This document shows positions 1 to 10,491 of a stretch of 64,000 bases of DNA, in pieces (within the stretch, counting starts at the first letter, position 1; each line of letters begins with the position of its first letter). The stretch spans positions 21,905,001 to 21,969,000 of the forward strand of contig CM061240.1 of the NCBI GenBank assembly GCA_030848705.1, in the 5' to 3' direction. Made by a program: the position numbers and the translations under genes. This DNA comes from Heracleum sosnowskyi (Eukaryota; Streptophyta; Magnoliopsida; Apiales; Apiaceae). Below the pieces are notes generated by a model that ran no database searches, was not told the DNA's origin, and saw only the letters and a program-made list of their open reading frames with translations.

Positions 1-2203
1 CATACTTAAAGAACTGGCCTTTGTCAGGCAAAACAACATTTTTAACTACAACTACCTCATCCTCTTTCACAAAAGAGTGTTTCCATTTATAGCCAGCCTT
101 AACACATTTCTGAGTAGGCTTAGGGATAAATGAATCCACTCTAGTCTTAGGAGGACTAGTAGTCTTAGCTTTAACATGCTTCTTATTATTAACATGTTGG
201 CGTGGAGCAGTCTTATCTTTAGATACATGCTTTTTATTAAAGTAAGCATACATAACATTAAAAGCACAAGACATGCAGTTTATCACACCACATGCTTTAT
301 GAGAAGAATTAACAACATGCATGTTATTTCTACAGTTGTTTTGATCCAACTTATGGATATCTGATTTAGTCTTTTTAGTTGTAGCAACTTTGATTGGAAT
401 ATCAGATATACACTTTTTGGACTGTTCAACTTCCAAAGCAAGATCTTCTTCACGAATCTCCTCTGCAATGATGATAGAGTGTTCATTCAGAAGTTCTGCC
501 TCAGACTCCTTACAGAAGGGTGTTTCAATACCCTTAAGCACATATGGAATACCCCTTCCTTCAGTTCTGACTCTACAAGGGGAATTAATTCCAAGCAATC
601 CAATAGCCTCATTATAATCATAACCTATACTGACATGATTACCAATAGCTTGTTTATTGAGAATCTCTTTAGATGTCTTACAAGAGCTGAAATAGGCATT
701 AGCTTTAGTCTTCAGCTCACTAATCTCTTTCTTAAGAATGGTTTCCAGTTGAATATAACATTTAACCCTATTCTCAAGAAAAGCTATTTTCTCAATAAGT
801 TCATCCTGATTAACATGCACTAGTTTTAATTCTTTTATCTCATTTTCAAGATTTGTGTTTAAAAGAATTATACTATCATTTTCATTGCGTGCACAATCTA
901 AGGTGCCAGCAAGATGACGAATCATTTCAGTATCAATAAACTTTACCTCTGACATGTATCTAGATGAAGTGCTTTCCTCTTTAGCCATTAAAACAAGGTT
1001 CCCAATCTCACCTGCTTCTTCATCACTGTCAGTGTCATCCCAACTCTTTCCTTCGGCAACATAAGCTTTCCCAATCTTGTTCTTCTTGCTAGAATCAAAT
1101 GTGTTTCTAGTCACTTGCTTTGGCTTTCTGCATTCAGTAGCAAAGTGACCCAACTCATTGCAATTGTAGCATCTGATTGTGCTCCTTTCCACAGTTCCAG
1201 TTTTGTAGCCACCCCTTGTGCCACTTGAAGAGGAAGATCCACCTCTCTGAAATCTGGGCCTGAACTTAAGATTGGGATTCCTCTTGAATCTGAACTTCCC
1301 AAACTTCCTGACTATCAAAGCCAAATCACCATCCTCCAGCTGATCAAGTTCTTCTAAAGAATAGAAGTCACCACCAGATTGATCAATGGATGTTAATCCA
1401 TATTCAGCATCAATAACATTCATGTTAGAACTGGAAGGTTGAACAGCCTTCACTTCCAGTTTCTGTGGGACTTCAGCAGCTAGTGCAGTAGAAGTACTAA
1501 CAATCTTCCCAGTTCCATACAGCTCCCTTTGTTGAATCTGCTCCAGCTCATAGGTCTTCAGAACACCATACAATCTCTCCAAAGCAATCTCATTCATATC
1601 TCTTGCTTCTCTAATGGCAGATATTTTGTGCTCCAAATGAGGTGGAAGTGTAAGAAGGAACTTCTTGTTAATCTCCTTGTTGGTGTAGTGCTTCCCATTG
1701 AGATTCAGATCATTGATTAATTTGTTGTATCTCTCAAAAACCTGAGAGATACCTTCACCAGGGTTTGATCTGAAATGTTCATATTGTGAGGTGAGAATTT
1801 CCAGCATATTCTCCCTAACTTCCTCTGTCCCCTCATTGATTATCTCTATGGTTCCCCAAATGTGTTTGGCAGTATCACAATTTAGGACATGATTATGCAT
1901 AATAGGATCAAGACAATCAATAAGGATCAACTGAAGACATGAATCCAAGGTAACATCCTCTTTCTCATCAGAAGTGTAATCCTTGGGATCTTTAGGGTAC
2001 ATTCTAGCAACCCTAGTAACAACATTATTCTCAATGAGTTCTCCCTCAATAATCATAGGGACTTTGGGACCGTTCTTCAGCACATCAATGTATTTAGGAT
2101 TTGCAACCTTAAGAAATAGGAGCATTTTCTTCTTCCACATTGGATAATGCTCCTTGCTGAACATTGGGATTTTGACTGTACCCACTTTCTGTGTAGTAGA
2201 CAT
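1..2203 (-). CDS. Copia Gag, partial (element A), with intact zinc knuckle
   Basis: The frame is open without a stop from the ATG at 2203 down to base 2, at least 734 codons, and runs off the window. The N-terminus begins MSTTQK and is followed by the copia Gag core. An intact CCHC zinc knuckle (C-X2-C-X4-H-X4-C, residues 345-358, bases 1130-1171) follows a Gly/Ser-rich stretch. Downstream are acidic and coiled-coil-prone segments and a Cys-rich patch. Gag packages element RNA in virus-like particles. The start was chosen because it is the first ATG after the PBS and is shared with the Gag at 39522-41417. Compared with that copy, this one keeps about 81 residues of the Gag core and the zinc knuckle that E1 has lost, so it is the more complete Gag in the window. 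Confidence 0.88.
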   Translation of the reverse strand, partial: MSTTQKVGTVKIPMFSKEHYPMWKKKMLLFLKVANPKYIDVLKNGPKVPMIIEGELIENNVVTRVARMYPKDPKDYTSDEKEDVTLDSCLQLILIDCLDPIMHNHVLNCDTAKHIWGTIEIINEGTEEVRENMLEILTSQYEHFRSNPGEGISQVFERYNKLINDLNLNGKHYTNKEINKKFLLTLPPHLEHKISAIREARDMNEIALERLYGVLKTYELEQIQQRELYGTGKIVSTSTALAAEVPQKLEVKAVQPSSSNMNVIDAEYGLTSIDQSGGDFYSLEELDQLEDGDLALIVRKFGKFRFKRNPNLKFRPRFQRGGSSSSSGTRGGYKTGTVERSTIRCYNCNELGHFATECRKPKQVTRNTFDSSKKNKIGKAYVAEGKSWDDTDSDEEAGEIGNLVLMAKEESTSSRYMSEVKFIDTEMIRHLAGTLDCARNENDSIILLNTNLENEIKELKLVHVNQDELIEKIAFLENRVKCYIQLETILKKEISELKTKANAYFSSCKTSKEILNKQAIGNHVSIGYDYNEAIGLLGINSPCRVRTEGRGIPYVLKGIETPFCKESEAELLNEHSIIIAEEIREEDLALEVEQSKKCISDIPIKVATTKKTKSDIHKLDQNNCRNNMHVVNSSHKACGVINCMSCAFNVMYAYFNKKHVSKDKTAPRQHVNNKKHVKAKTTSPPKTRVDSFIPKPTQKCVKAGYKWKHSFVKEDEVVVVKNVVLPDKGQFFKY

Positions 2204-2291
2204 CTTTTGAGATTTTTAGGAATAATAAAAAAATCAGAGTTTAAGAAAAATCTCAAAACAATTGGATCTTTGATTTGTATATCAATCAAAA

Positions 2292-2304
2292 GGCTCTGAT
2301 GCCA
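2292..2304 (-). other. Primer binding site (initiator tRNA-Met type), element A
   Basis: On the minus strand this reads TGGCATCAGAGCC, complementary to the 3' end of plant initiator tRNA-Met apart from one base in the canonical TGGTATCAGAGC. It lies two bases inside the LTR, the normal place for priming minus-strand DNA synthesis. Confidence 0.85.
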
Positions 2305-2306
2305 AT

Positions 2307-3611
2307 TGTTAGGTCCTGATAAGTTTGTAGAAGGGGGGTTGAATACAAACTATACCGTTTTATCGAAATTTGTTCGTTTAAGATTAAACAAATTAGAACA
2401 AATTAATGCGGAATAAAAACTAAAACAATATTCAAGTTAAATAGAAACTCTATTAAACTTGAGGGGTGTTACAATTTTGATCACTGATTACAAAGAACTT
2501 GATAAAACAAATCTAGAATAAATTCGACATGAATTTATCTATTTTTGTAATAAAAAGGATCGAATACTAAAAAGTAGTTCGATATAAAATCTAGGGATTA
2601 TGATCCGCTACAAAGTCAAAGCAGTACAAGTGAACTGATTCTCAAGGATTAAATGTTACAAACAAACAAGAATTTAATTCACTGGTAGAAAATGAATGCT
2701 CGGACAGTTGAGGAGTTAAGACTATGAAGGAATGTAAAGTTTTGATCTTCTGTGTCTTTTGTTGTAATGTAATTGATGCAGTACTTCAAGTCTTCTGTCT
2801 TCTATTTCTATCAATGCTTTTCTTTTTAACTCCCACGTGCAAGCCATTTTCAGTATACAATTTGCACTAGGAAGACAAGCAGAAAAATAATCAATTAAGC
2901 CTTGGAAGACTTTCGGGAAGACAAGGAATGCATTAGGAAGACAATCGGGAAGCCTAGTGTTTGGCCTAGGAAGACAATCGGGAAGACTCTTCCTAGTTTA
3001 AAAACAGAGTCTTCCTAGTTCAAACCTAAGTCTTCCTAGTTCATTTTTATTCTAATTTAAATAATTAACTAAATAAATTATGTATTAAATTAATTCTTTG
3101 CAGAATTAATTTAATAAATAATTTACTTAATAATATTAATTATTTATAAGAGAATAAATAGAATTAGTTGACTTCTCAAACAATTTCAGAATCACTTAAA
3201 ACTTAGATAAATAACAAACACAATAGTACGTTGACACTCGATGCACTGTCTGGTTCATGAGTGACTAACGACAATGTTTGTTCTTTATCCATTTGACTTT
3301 AAGCAGTGATTCACTTCCTTCTCATTCAAGAACTCTGTAACCAGTATCTTTTTCTGTCACCACTTGAAATCTCCGTCACTTTAATAAATCCACTGAGCTT
3401 GAATACTTCATTGAGGCTTGATCAATACATTGAGCTTCTTTCAATGTAGAATCACTTCAAGTCTGTAGATGACTTTAATCTTCATTCTTTGACATATATA
3501 ACCTTCTGAGATTCCTGTGACAATTGATTTTTATTATTTACTTATTACATCTTAATTAAAGTTGAGTAGAATCCTCGGTGTTTACAAATAGGCCTATACA
3601 TATGCCTTTCA
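2307..3611 (-). repeat. 5' LTR of copia element A
   Basis: The LTR runs TG to CA (1305 bp). It is recognisable by alignment with the LTR pair of E1 (32687-34168 and 41517-43000). The LTR terminus next to the PBS carries the box that reads TTCAACCCCCCTTCTAC on the minus strand. A central segment (about 2870-3045) is full of GGAAGAC and its complement GTCTTCC. The regulatory U3/R boundary cannot be placed by eye. Confidence 0.88.
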
Positions 3612-6544
3612 AATATTCATTAAATAAATAAACCTTGAATGAATATTTAAAATAATATTCATTAAATAAATAAACCTTGAATGAATATTTAAAATAATAT
3701 TCATTAAATAAATAAACCTTGAATGAATATTTAAAATAATATTCATTAAATAAATAAACCTTGAATGAATATTTAAAATAATATTCATTAAATAAATAAT
3801 CATTGAATAATAATTGCCCGATATCTTTATCGGAAAATAGTCTTTAACATATACAGAAAATATAACTACTTTCGGTCTAAAGAATAAAATCATACGCCCT
3901 TTTTATCTAGGGCCTTTATAAAAACCTGGCTTCTAACTAATATCCCATATTTAGCTTAGAAGCCCATAATTAAATCATAAAGCAAGTATCACAATATACT
4001 TTCGAAAACAGTTATGCCCTCCATTAGCATTTATAACTGAAATATTATTCAAATAGTATTTCTTGACCGAGATAATACTAAAATAACATTCTTTGAAAGA
4101 TATAGTAAGCAAATATCATTCCTCGAATGATGTCACACTCGAATAACAATCCTCAAAATACATAGTATTCTGCCGATGGAATCCCTCCGGGTTTCCACGG
4201 CTATCTACATATCTCAAAATACCGACTCCCGATTTAGAGTCGAAAACAATGAATATGCTCTTATATTTAGAGCTACCAGGTAAACCGGTTCATAACTACT
4301 TAACTCAAAAGATTTTATATAATCCAAAGGTCAAATCCATTTCAAAAAGAAATAAGATATATCGCAAAACTGTCCAATTTTATACATGGCAAAAGCAGTA
4401 TTATATAGTCAATACTTCAAAGTATAGATTTAGAAACTTGCCTGATGTTCGAGAAGTGACAGGGGTTCGCGACGATGTCGGACAATCTAGACAAAGTCAA
4501 AGAAAACGCACGATTAATCCCCTGAATAATCCACTTGTACCCAATGCTTAGACACGTAAGTGAAACACAACCAAGGCATTACTAGCTGGATATAGGCTCA
4601 TACTAAGTCCATGTTAATCGACAATTACTTAAGTCATAGGTTTAGTCCGAAATCGATCCTCGAATACATGTTACACTTAACCATTTACAACATTGGTTTC
4701 TAAGTCATGTTCTTAGTGGTTTTCACTTGCGCAACCTCATCTAACACATTCTTGTAAAATCGAAAAATAATATTTTGGACTCGAAACCTTCGTAAAAACT
4801 TTTGTAACTGACCTTGTCACTTCAATACAAAAGTTCATATTTTAAAACAACTCTTAAGGGTCTCAAACATAGCCACAAAGTTGGTACATTTCTGCAATCT
4901 CATTCCTTGAACTACCTTCACTAAAATGGTCATATCTCATAAACCGTAAACTCTTTTGACATGATTCTTGCGCTCACGTAAACTAGAAACAACGATCTAC
5001 ACACTCATGTTCATCACTGAACCAAAAGGGGCAGTTAGGTGTTCGGATTCTAGGCAGTTTTTAGAGTTACCGAAAATCGGGCATTACGACGGCTTAAAAT
5101 CGAATAATCCAATTTTTTTTTAACCAACCCAAATAAGCATTCAACCAACACCCAAGACTCATATACACCATTCATCATCTTCCTCACTGCCTCAACAGGT
5201 CTTGGAGCTACAATACTTATTTTTCCATTTTCATAACAACCACATAAGATTCATGCCTGTAAACATGCATACCACATCAAAACTCCATTAAAACACAATA
5301 TTCATCAAAGGGGTTTCCAAAGATTTATACCTTGGCTTGAAGCTTAGAAGTGCTCTAAAGACTTTACAACTCTTAAACCTTGCTTAGAACATCCTTTGGA
5401 AGCCAAACCATCAAGAAACAAAATATGAAAATTAAGTTAGTAACTAATCATCCTAGAACACACTATCTTGTAAAAATCATATAAAATCGAACAATAAGAG
5501 TTTCGTTCTCAAATCTTTTACCACACCTTCTGATCTTCAAGGGATTTCTTTTGAGTCCTAGATCATCACCAGGGAATGCTTGAAGCTCTACTTATGGGCG
5601 TTTTAAGATCGGTGGCAGAATCTGCCAGGAACAGGGCAGATTGGAATCTTCAAATTTGGGAAGGGATTTGACTAGGCTACACCCCTTTGTTTGTCATAAA
5701 ATTTTGAAAGAACCTTAAAAATGGAGTGGAGAAGCTACGGTAAAAATTTGGTGATTTATGGATGGATAGAAGTGGAGATATGAATTTTTCTTTGAGTTGT
5801 GTTCTTGGTTGGCAAATTGGAGAGCTTCTTGCTCATCTTTACTTTTGTTTTGTTTTTCACTTGGATGCATTTTTTCTTTTGTGTTGTTAACCACCCATTA
5901 GTCCACTTGTTGCTCTCTCATTAGTCCAAGTGTTGGCCTCTCATCAAACAACCCCATTTTTGCCAATGTTGCAAATACACCACTAGCTTTATGGTTGACT
6001 TTCATGCATGACACCTTGGTTTTTCTTCTTCCACCAATTGGATCGTCTTTGTGTTCTTTTAATAAAATCAATATGTTACAGCTTATATGTTGCATTTTAT
6101 TACTCCACTGTGGCACAATCCCTTAAATCAATATTAACTCCAACATCCCTTATATATTCCCTCTTTATTCCTTGTTCTTAGAAAATGTTCTCGCGTTTCT
6201 TCGAATATTCTCAAATCAAATATAATAAAATTCAAAAATATTAAATCCTCAAATTTAATATCTCATTTCTTAAATATAATAATATATAATTCGCTGCCCG
6301 GTCAAATATTACACCAAAATAAAATTTGGAATTTCTGAATTCCGATCGTCTTTGCATACACTTATTTACTCCGTAGATCACTAATATGACTTCGGAATAT
6401 CCACACTACGTCTCGTACATAGGTGGCATGAAAACTTTTCTTAATCCTCAAAATCACTATTCACCCACCAAATTCACTATTCACTGATGCACTTACTCAT
6501 AATAAAAAAAAGTTTTAATTTTTCCAAAAATTCGGGTTATTACA
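3612..6544 (-). mobile_element. Gypsy (chromovirus-type) LTR, minus strand, partial
   Basis: No gene is visible in these 2.9 kb. Read on the minus strand the right end starts TGTAATAACCCG, typical of the 5' end of long plant chromovirus LTRs. The interior has the low-complexity, ORF-poor look of such LTRs. The left end is interrupted by element A, and the rest would be left of the window. The five bases after the right end (ACTGT, 6545-6549) are the expected target-site copy, which cannot be checked because the partner is outside. The assignment rests on terminal sequence and context, not on protein homology. Confidence 0.55.
3615..3800. repeat. 42-bp tandem repeat, 4.4 copies
   Basis: Copies begin at 3615, 3657, 3699, 3741 and 3783 (partial), with an exact 42-bp period and nearly identical sequence. 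Each unit carries AATATTCATT and, 16 bases on, its reverse complement AATGAATATT, so each copy could fold as a hairpin. Because 42 is divisible by three, an apparent repetitive reading frame exists on the minus strand, but nothing suggests it is a gene. Confidence 0.95.
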
Positions 6545-6814
6545 ACTGTCAATGAGGGAAGCACACAAGAACCTTTGACTCAAAGTGTTGAAGCAGCTTC
6601 TGAACCTCAAGCTCCACAAGAACCATTGGTAGCTAATACTGATGCAAGCATATCAAATCCTGACGGTGTTCATCCTGACGCTAGTGGTGCTCCTGATGCT
6701 GAGCCTATCCTGATACAGCCACTTCGTTCAAGACCAATGGATTATCCTATCACAGATATACAGGATAAAATGAAAGGTATAGCTATTCCTGATCCTGATG
6801 TTACTTATAGTACT

Positions 6815-7107
6815 TGTTAGAATTTTATAATTGATAAAAGTAAAATAGAAGTAATCAAAAAATAAAAAAGTAACAAAACAAAAGTATTTTATTATGTTGT
6901 TGCCATAATGATAAACTACAATTGTGAGCCTTTATATAGGCTACACCTAAAAAAATTAACTGATAAATAGGTAACCCTAACTATCACGTAAACAATCATC
7001 TAGAAAATCTCATTCAAAAACTACAACTAATTCCTAAATAATAGAATTAATACAAATCTAAACATAACTATTTTTTATTTTAAATTTTGAATCACATTTA
7101 TCTAACA
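6815..7107 (-). repeat. TRIM 3' LTR (left copy)
   Basis: This 293-bp terminal repeat starts TGTTAGAATT and ends ATCTAACA, almost identical to 7636-7929. As the element is on the minus strand this is its 3' LTR. Confidence 0.95.
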
Positions 7108-7152
7108 TCCTCTCTTGATTCAAAATTACTAAAATATAAAATTAAATAAAAA

Positions 7153-7329
7153 TGAAGCACTTCTCTTCAATTTCTTTCTCGTGATGCACTTCTCATCACC
7201 AAACACGGATGCACTTCTCATCACCAAACACGTTGATGCACTTCTCATCAACACCCATGGAGCACTTCTCTCCACAAACATTTTTCTTGGTGCACTTCTC
7301 ACCAAATTACATGGAGCACTTCTCTCCAT
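7153..7329 (-). other. Array of seven hairpins with constant loop in the TRIM interior
   Basis: Seven copies of the 7-mer CACTTCT (7158, 7187, 7212, 7239, 7263, 7293, 7317) are each flanked by perfectly complementary arms. The left arms are TGAAG, GTGATG, GATG, GTTGATG, TGGAG, TTGGTG and ATGGAG. The loop is constant and the stems differ, but each stem stays paired. The array occupies most of the space between the polypurine tract and mid-element. It can also be read on the minus strand as Arg-Ser-Ala repeats, which I take as a by-product. The function is unknown. Confidence 0.9.
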
Positions 7330-7623
7330 AAACATTATTAAAAAAAATCATGGCCACCCGTGCCCTGCTTTCTTTCTCATCATCATCATAACAATCTTGG
7401 TGTCTCTTGTCTTGACCCTCCTTCATGTTTTCTTCCTCTGAAATTTAATTTTGATTGACTCATCTTCAAATTCTTCTTCTGAAGCTTTGATGGACTCATC
7501 TTCAAAAAACTTGATTTGAATTAGTGTTGGATTGTTTTCAAGAGGTTGCATCTCCCTCTCAAATTCAATCTTCCACAAACTTGAATCTCTTACTTCACTC
7601 ACAGATCCCTTAAGATCATTTAA

Positions 7624-7635
7624 GCTCTGATACCA
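7624..7635 (-). other. TRIM primer binding site
   Basis: On the minus strand this is TGGTATCAGAGC, a perfect complement of the initiator tRNA-Met 3' end, directly abutting the 5' LTR at 7636. Confidence 0.95.
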
Positions 7636-7929
7636 TGTTAGAATTTTATAATTGATAAAAGTAAAATAGAAGTAATCAAAAAATAAAAAAGTAACAAAAC
7701 AAAAGTATTTTATTATGTTGTTGCCATAATGATAAACTACAATTGTGAGCCTTTATATAGGCTACACCTAAAACAAATTAACTGATAAATAGGTAACCCT
7801 AACTATCACGTAAACAATCATCTAGAAAATCTCATTCAAAAACTACAACTAATTCCTAAATAATAGAATTAATACAAATCTAAACATAACTATTTTTTAT
7901 TTTAAATTTTGAATCACATTTATCTAACA
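7636..7929 (-). repeat. TRIM 5' LTR (right copy)
   Basis: This 294-bp terminal repeat, TGTTAG...CTAACA, is followed by the target-site copy GTACT (7930-7934). The main difference from the left copy is in an A-run near its middle. Confidence 0.95.
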
Positions 7930-8508
7930 GTACTGATGATGATGACTCTGATGATAGTGATAATGATAAGAATCGAAAAGAGAAGGAACAGCTTGCTACA
8001 GCACTCAAAGTTAGTCTTGGAACTAATTTTGGTTCATCAAGTACATATATGGCTGGCAAAGCTTCCACTGGGAAAGATAAGAGACAAGATTTTTCTATTC
8101 CTTCCTTTAATCCTGCTTAGGCACTTAGACAGAATGAATGGAACAATTCATGGTACAGATCTGCTGAATCTGTAAGTTATTCTTCGGCTTTGGAACATGC
8201 CTATGATGCAGTGAAATCTATAGAGAATCAAGATTTGAAGAATCATCTGAAGGCTACAACTCTGTTATCCAAAAGCCTAAAAAGTGAGATTGATTCTATC
8301 AAGAACTCAACTGAGTTGGTGAGGAATGATATTTCTCAAAGTTTTACAAAGGTGCCTACTGCTTTTCAGCTAAGGGTAGTAGAATCCCAAGTGAAATCTG
8401 TCATTTCTGAACAAACCTCCATCAACAGAAGGATTGATTCTCTGGATACTAAGGTAACTAACATTCAAGCCTCTCTTTCCTTAATTTTGCATTTATTATC
8501 AAATCCTG

Positions 8509-10275
8509 ATGTCAAAAAAGGGGGAGAAGGTTAGTCAAACAAAATGCACACCTGATCTAGAATTAAGGAATAATGATGATGATACTGGAGATGATGGTAG
8601 TGACAAAGCGATACAAGGAGAAACCTCTGATGCTGCTGTTTTGAAGTCTATAATTCAAACTTCTCAAAGTCAAACAACGCAGTCAACTCATGTTTCTGAT
8701 TCTGGAGTAAAGACAGTAAGAACGTTGGTGCAATCTCAGATCCTGACGGAAGAACAAATCCTGACACCTGGTCATGGACATACTCTTGCTACAATTCCTG
8801 AAGGTGATGAAGATATTTTTATTGATAATCCTGAAGATGCATCAAATTTATTTCAGAAGTTTACTACAAAGGATGGTAGAATTGTTACTCTTTATCATAC
8901 TGATAAAAGAGTTCAACAATTATTTGCCAGAAAAACACTCTCTACAGCAAGTAAAGAATATCCAGATCTCTCAAATGAAGAATTCTTGAGAAAACAAAAA
9001 GAGATAATGGAAAGCTATTCTGTTTCTACTAGAGGTAGTAGGAGAGGAGCTAGAAGAAGTAGAAGAGGTTATCCAACTCAAACAGTACCTAGACAGACAA
9101 GGTCTAGAGGGTTAAGAATTGAAGAAATTCCTGAACCTATTCAAACTCTAGTAGTTCCTGACAGATCTACTTTTGGTGATGATGGAAATGTCGAAGAAGA
9201 ACCTGAATTGAGAAGAAAATCAAGAAAATCAACTCTCTACAATACAAATCAAATTGAAGAATCGAATCTTGATGTTGTTCCTGATAGTATTCAAGATCCT
9301 GATGATTCTGAAATTCTGCAAGAGATTGATTTGATGATCTTATCTACTGTGGTTGATTTTCACAACAAAGAAGTAGATGAAGAAGAAGAAGTCAGAAGAA
9401 GAGAAATCACAAGAAGAACAAATAGAGATTTCAATCTCTATAAACAAAGGCTTAAACGTTCAAATGAAAGAAACTGGAGGAACCCAAGCAGACAAGAATC
9501 TTTACTGGAAAGAAGCTATGCCTTTGAAAAAGAAAAAGATAAGAAGTGGAAACACATAAGTACACTGAGGTGTGATACACCTATCAATTTTCAGACTGGA
9601 GGAATTATTACAAGTGCTTCAAGTGTTGTTGATTTATCTGATATGGTTAGATCAAAAGCACTCTCGTTAAAGATGTTTTCAAATCTGAAGCAATTGACAA
9701 GTAATTCAAGAGGAGGTATTGGACACAGGGATGCTGAATATCTGAATATGTCATATGTTGATCCATACTCCTTGACTGAAATTGGAGGTACTTTAACTTC
9801 TGAAAACCTGAAAAATTTACTAGCTGTTGATATAGTTATAGATTGTCATGATGGTTTTGACAAGAAATTAAAGCTTATGTACTTCATGAAAGATGGTAGT
9901 GTGAAGATTCTATCTATTCAAGATCTGCTGATGAAAACTACACATGAACTGAAATATGTTCATTATCTTTTGAGATCAAAGAATCAAATATGCAAAGTAT
10001 GGAGTGACATAATTTTGTCAACAATAAGAAGAAGACTGGATGGAAACAGTAATTTCAATGGTAATTATACTCCCATGTACTTAAATCAAAGAGGTCAGGA
10101 TGTGGAAATGCATGGAGGTACTCCTGTTAAAGAAGTAACTTTTGGCATGACTCAACTTACTTTCAATCCTGATGGGAAGGAAATTGCTTATCTTTTGCTT
10201 GAAGAGCATAGTCTTCAGAGAAGCTCCATATTGAATCTCAGAGAAGCTATCTACCAGATTAATGAGGAAGATTAA
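8509..10275 (+). CDS. E2 second extra ORF, 588 aa, function unknown
   Basis: An uninterrupted 588-codon frame starts at ATG 8509 and overlaps the end of the preceding coiled-coil ORF. The N-terminal 120 residues are acidic and Ser/Thr-rich. An Arg-rich cluster (residues about 174-190, RGSRRGARRSRRG) could bind nucleic acid. An acidic low-complexity middle section follows. The C-terminal 235 residues look like a folded domain. No protease, RT, integrase or membrane motif is visible. Position after the coiled-coil segment and before the polypurine tract fits an extra 3' ORF of a Sirevirus-type copia element. It may originally have been one gene with 6545-8534, in which case the ATG is incidental. 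The codons are rich in TCCTGA words, giving IPD/NPD/VPD. Confidence 0.6.
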   Translation: MSKKGEKVSQTKCTPDLELRNNDDDTGDDGSDKAIQGETSDAAVLKSIIQTSQSQTTQSTHVSDSGVKTVRTLVQSQILTEEQILTPGHGHTLATIPEGDEDIFIDNPEDASNLFQKFTTKDGRIVTLYHTDKRVQQLFARKTLSTASKEYPDLSNEEFLRKQKEIMESYSVSTRGSRRGARRSRRGYPTQTVPRQTRSRGLRIEEIPEPIQTLVVPDRSTFGDDGNVEEEPELRRKSRKSTLYNTNQIEESNLDVVPDSIQDPDDSEILQEIDLMILSTVVDFHNKEVDEEEEVRRREITRRTNRDFNLYKQRLKRSNERNWRNPSRQESLLERSYAFEKEKDKKWKHISTLRCDTPINFQTGGIITSASSVVDLSDMVRSKALSLKMFSNLKQLTSNSRGGIGHRDAEYLNMSYVDPYSLTEIGGTLTSENLKNLLAVDIVIDCHDGFDKKLKLMYFMKDGSVKILSIQDLLMKTTHELKYVHYLLRSKNQICKVWSDIILSTIRRRLDGNSNFNGNYTPMYLNQRGQDVEMHGGTPVKEVTFGMTQLTFNPDGKEIAYLLLEEHSLQRSSILNLREAIYQINEED

Positions 10276-10491
10276 GAACTCAGAAATCTTAAGGATAGAC
10301 TGATTCAAATTCTTGAAGAAAAAGAAAAAAAATTTGTTATCCAACTTCTTGAAGATGAATCTGTTCTATCAAAGAATTTAAACAGATAAGTTGTTTCTGA
10401 AGATACTTGTACATTTTGTATATATGTTTTTGACATCATTGAATCTTAGGAATCTATACTTTATTTCACAAAGTATGAGATTGGGGGAGAT
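10276..10491 (+). other. E2 3' untranslated region and polypurine tract
   Basis: This is non-coding sequence after the extra ORF. It ends in the purine-rich GAGATTGGGGGAGAT (about 10477-10491), the plus-strand primer site next to the 3' LTR. The same GGGGGAGAT core precedes the 3' LTRs of E1 and E3. Confidence 0.8.

Larger units (their letters stand above)
1..3611 (-). mobile_element. Ty1/copia Sirevirus-like element A, 5' part only
   Basis: This is the 5' end of an LTR retrotransposon lying on the minus strand. Its 5' LTR is on the right, followed leftwards by the primer binding site, leader and gag, and the window edge cuts it inside gag. It is closely related to element E1 at 32687-43000: gag and LTR align along their whole length, so E1 shows what lies beyond the edge. 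The 5 bases after the LTR are AATAT (3612-3616); the matching target-site copy would be outside the window. It is inserted in the gypsy-type LTR at 3612-6544. Confidence 0.9.
6815..7929 (-). mobile_element. TRIM retrotransposon, complete, minus strand
   Basis: This is a 1115-bp element with two terminal direct repeats (6815-7107 and 7636-7929), both TG...CA. It has a perfect 12-base initiator tRNA-Met primer site next to the right LTR. The minus-strand polypurine tract AATCAAGAGAGGA lies next to the left LTR. Perfect 5-bp target duplications GTACT flank it (6810-6814 and 7930-7934). The internal region is only 528 bp and codes for nothing recognisable, so it depends on proteins from other elements. 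The LTRs differ at only a few bases, so insertion is recent. It interrupts the E2 extra ORF. Confidence 0.95.
6545..8534 (+). pseudogene. E2 extra ORF (envelope-like), split by a TRIM
   Basis: Two coding stretches, 6545-6814 and 7930-8534, belong to one former frame separated by the TRIM at 6815-7929. The first encodes an acidic Pro/Asp-rich segment with repeated NPD/VPD-like words. The second begins with an Asp-rich run, passes an in-frame TAG at 8118-8120, and continues as a heptad-rich, probably coiled-coil segment up to TAG at 8532-8534, overlapping the next ORF. Such coiled-coil proteins are typical of the extra ORF 3' of pol in Sirevirus-type copia elements. No enzymatic motif, signal peptide or membrane segment is visible. 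The gene is dead at three points: insertion, stop and frame change near 8510. Confidence 0.6.

Noticed and set aside
2292..2304. Possible tRNA-Met gene pieces at primer sites (also 7624, 41502, 44570)
   Set aside because: Only 12-13 bases match the tRNA 3' end and all sit next to LTRs, so they are primer binding sites.
3609..3893. 94-residue frame with 14-residue repeats
   Set aside because: It is a reading of the 42-bp tandem repeat, whose period is divisible by three; no start context or homology.
4249..4551. 100-residue frame in the gypsy-type LTR
   Set aside because: No recognisable domain and it lies in LTR sequence; likely chance.
6575..6820. Stand-alone 81-residue gene
   Set aside because: The end is created by the TRIM LTR; it is the left half of the split E2 ORF.
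7129..7335. 68-residue minus-strand frame rich in Arg-Ser-Ala
   Set aside because: It is explained by the hairpin array of the TRIM; loop and stem conservation is at nucleotide level.
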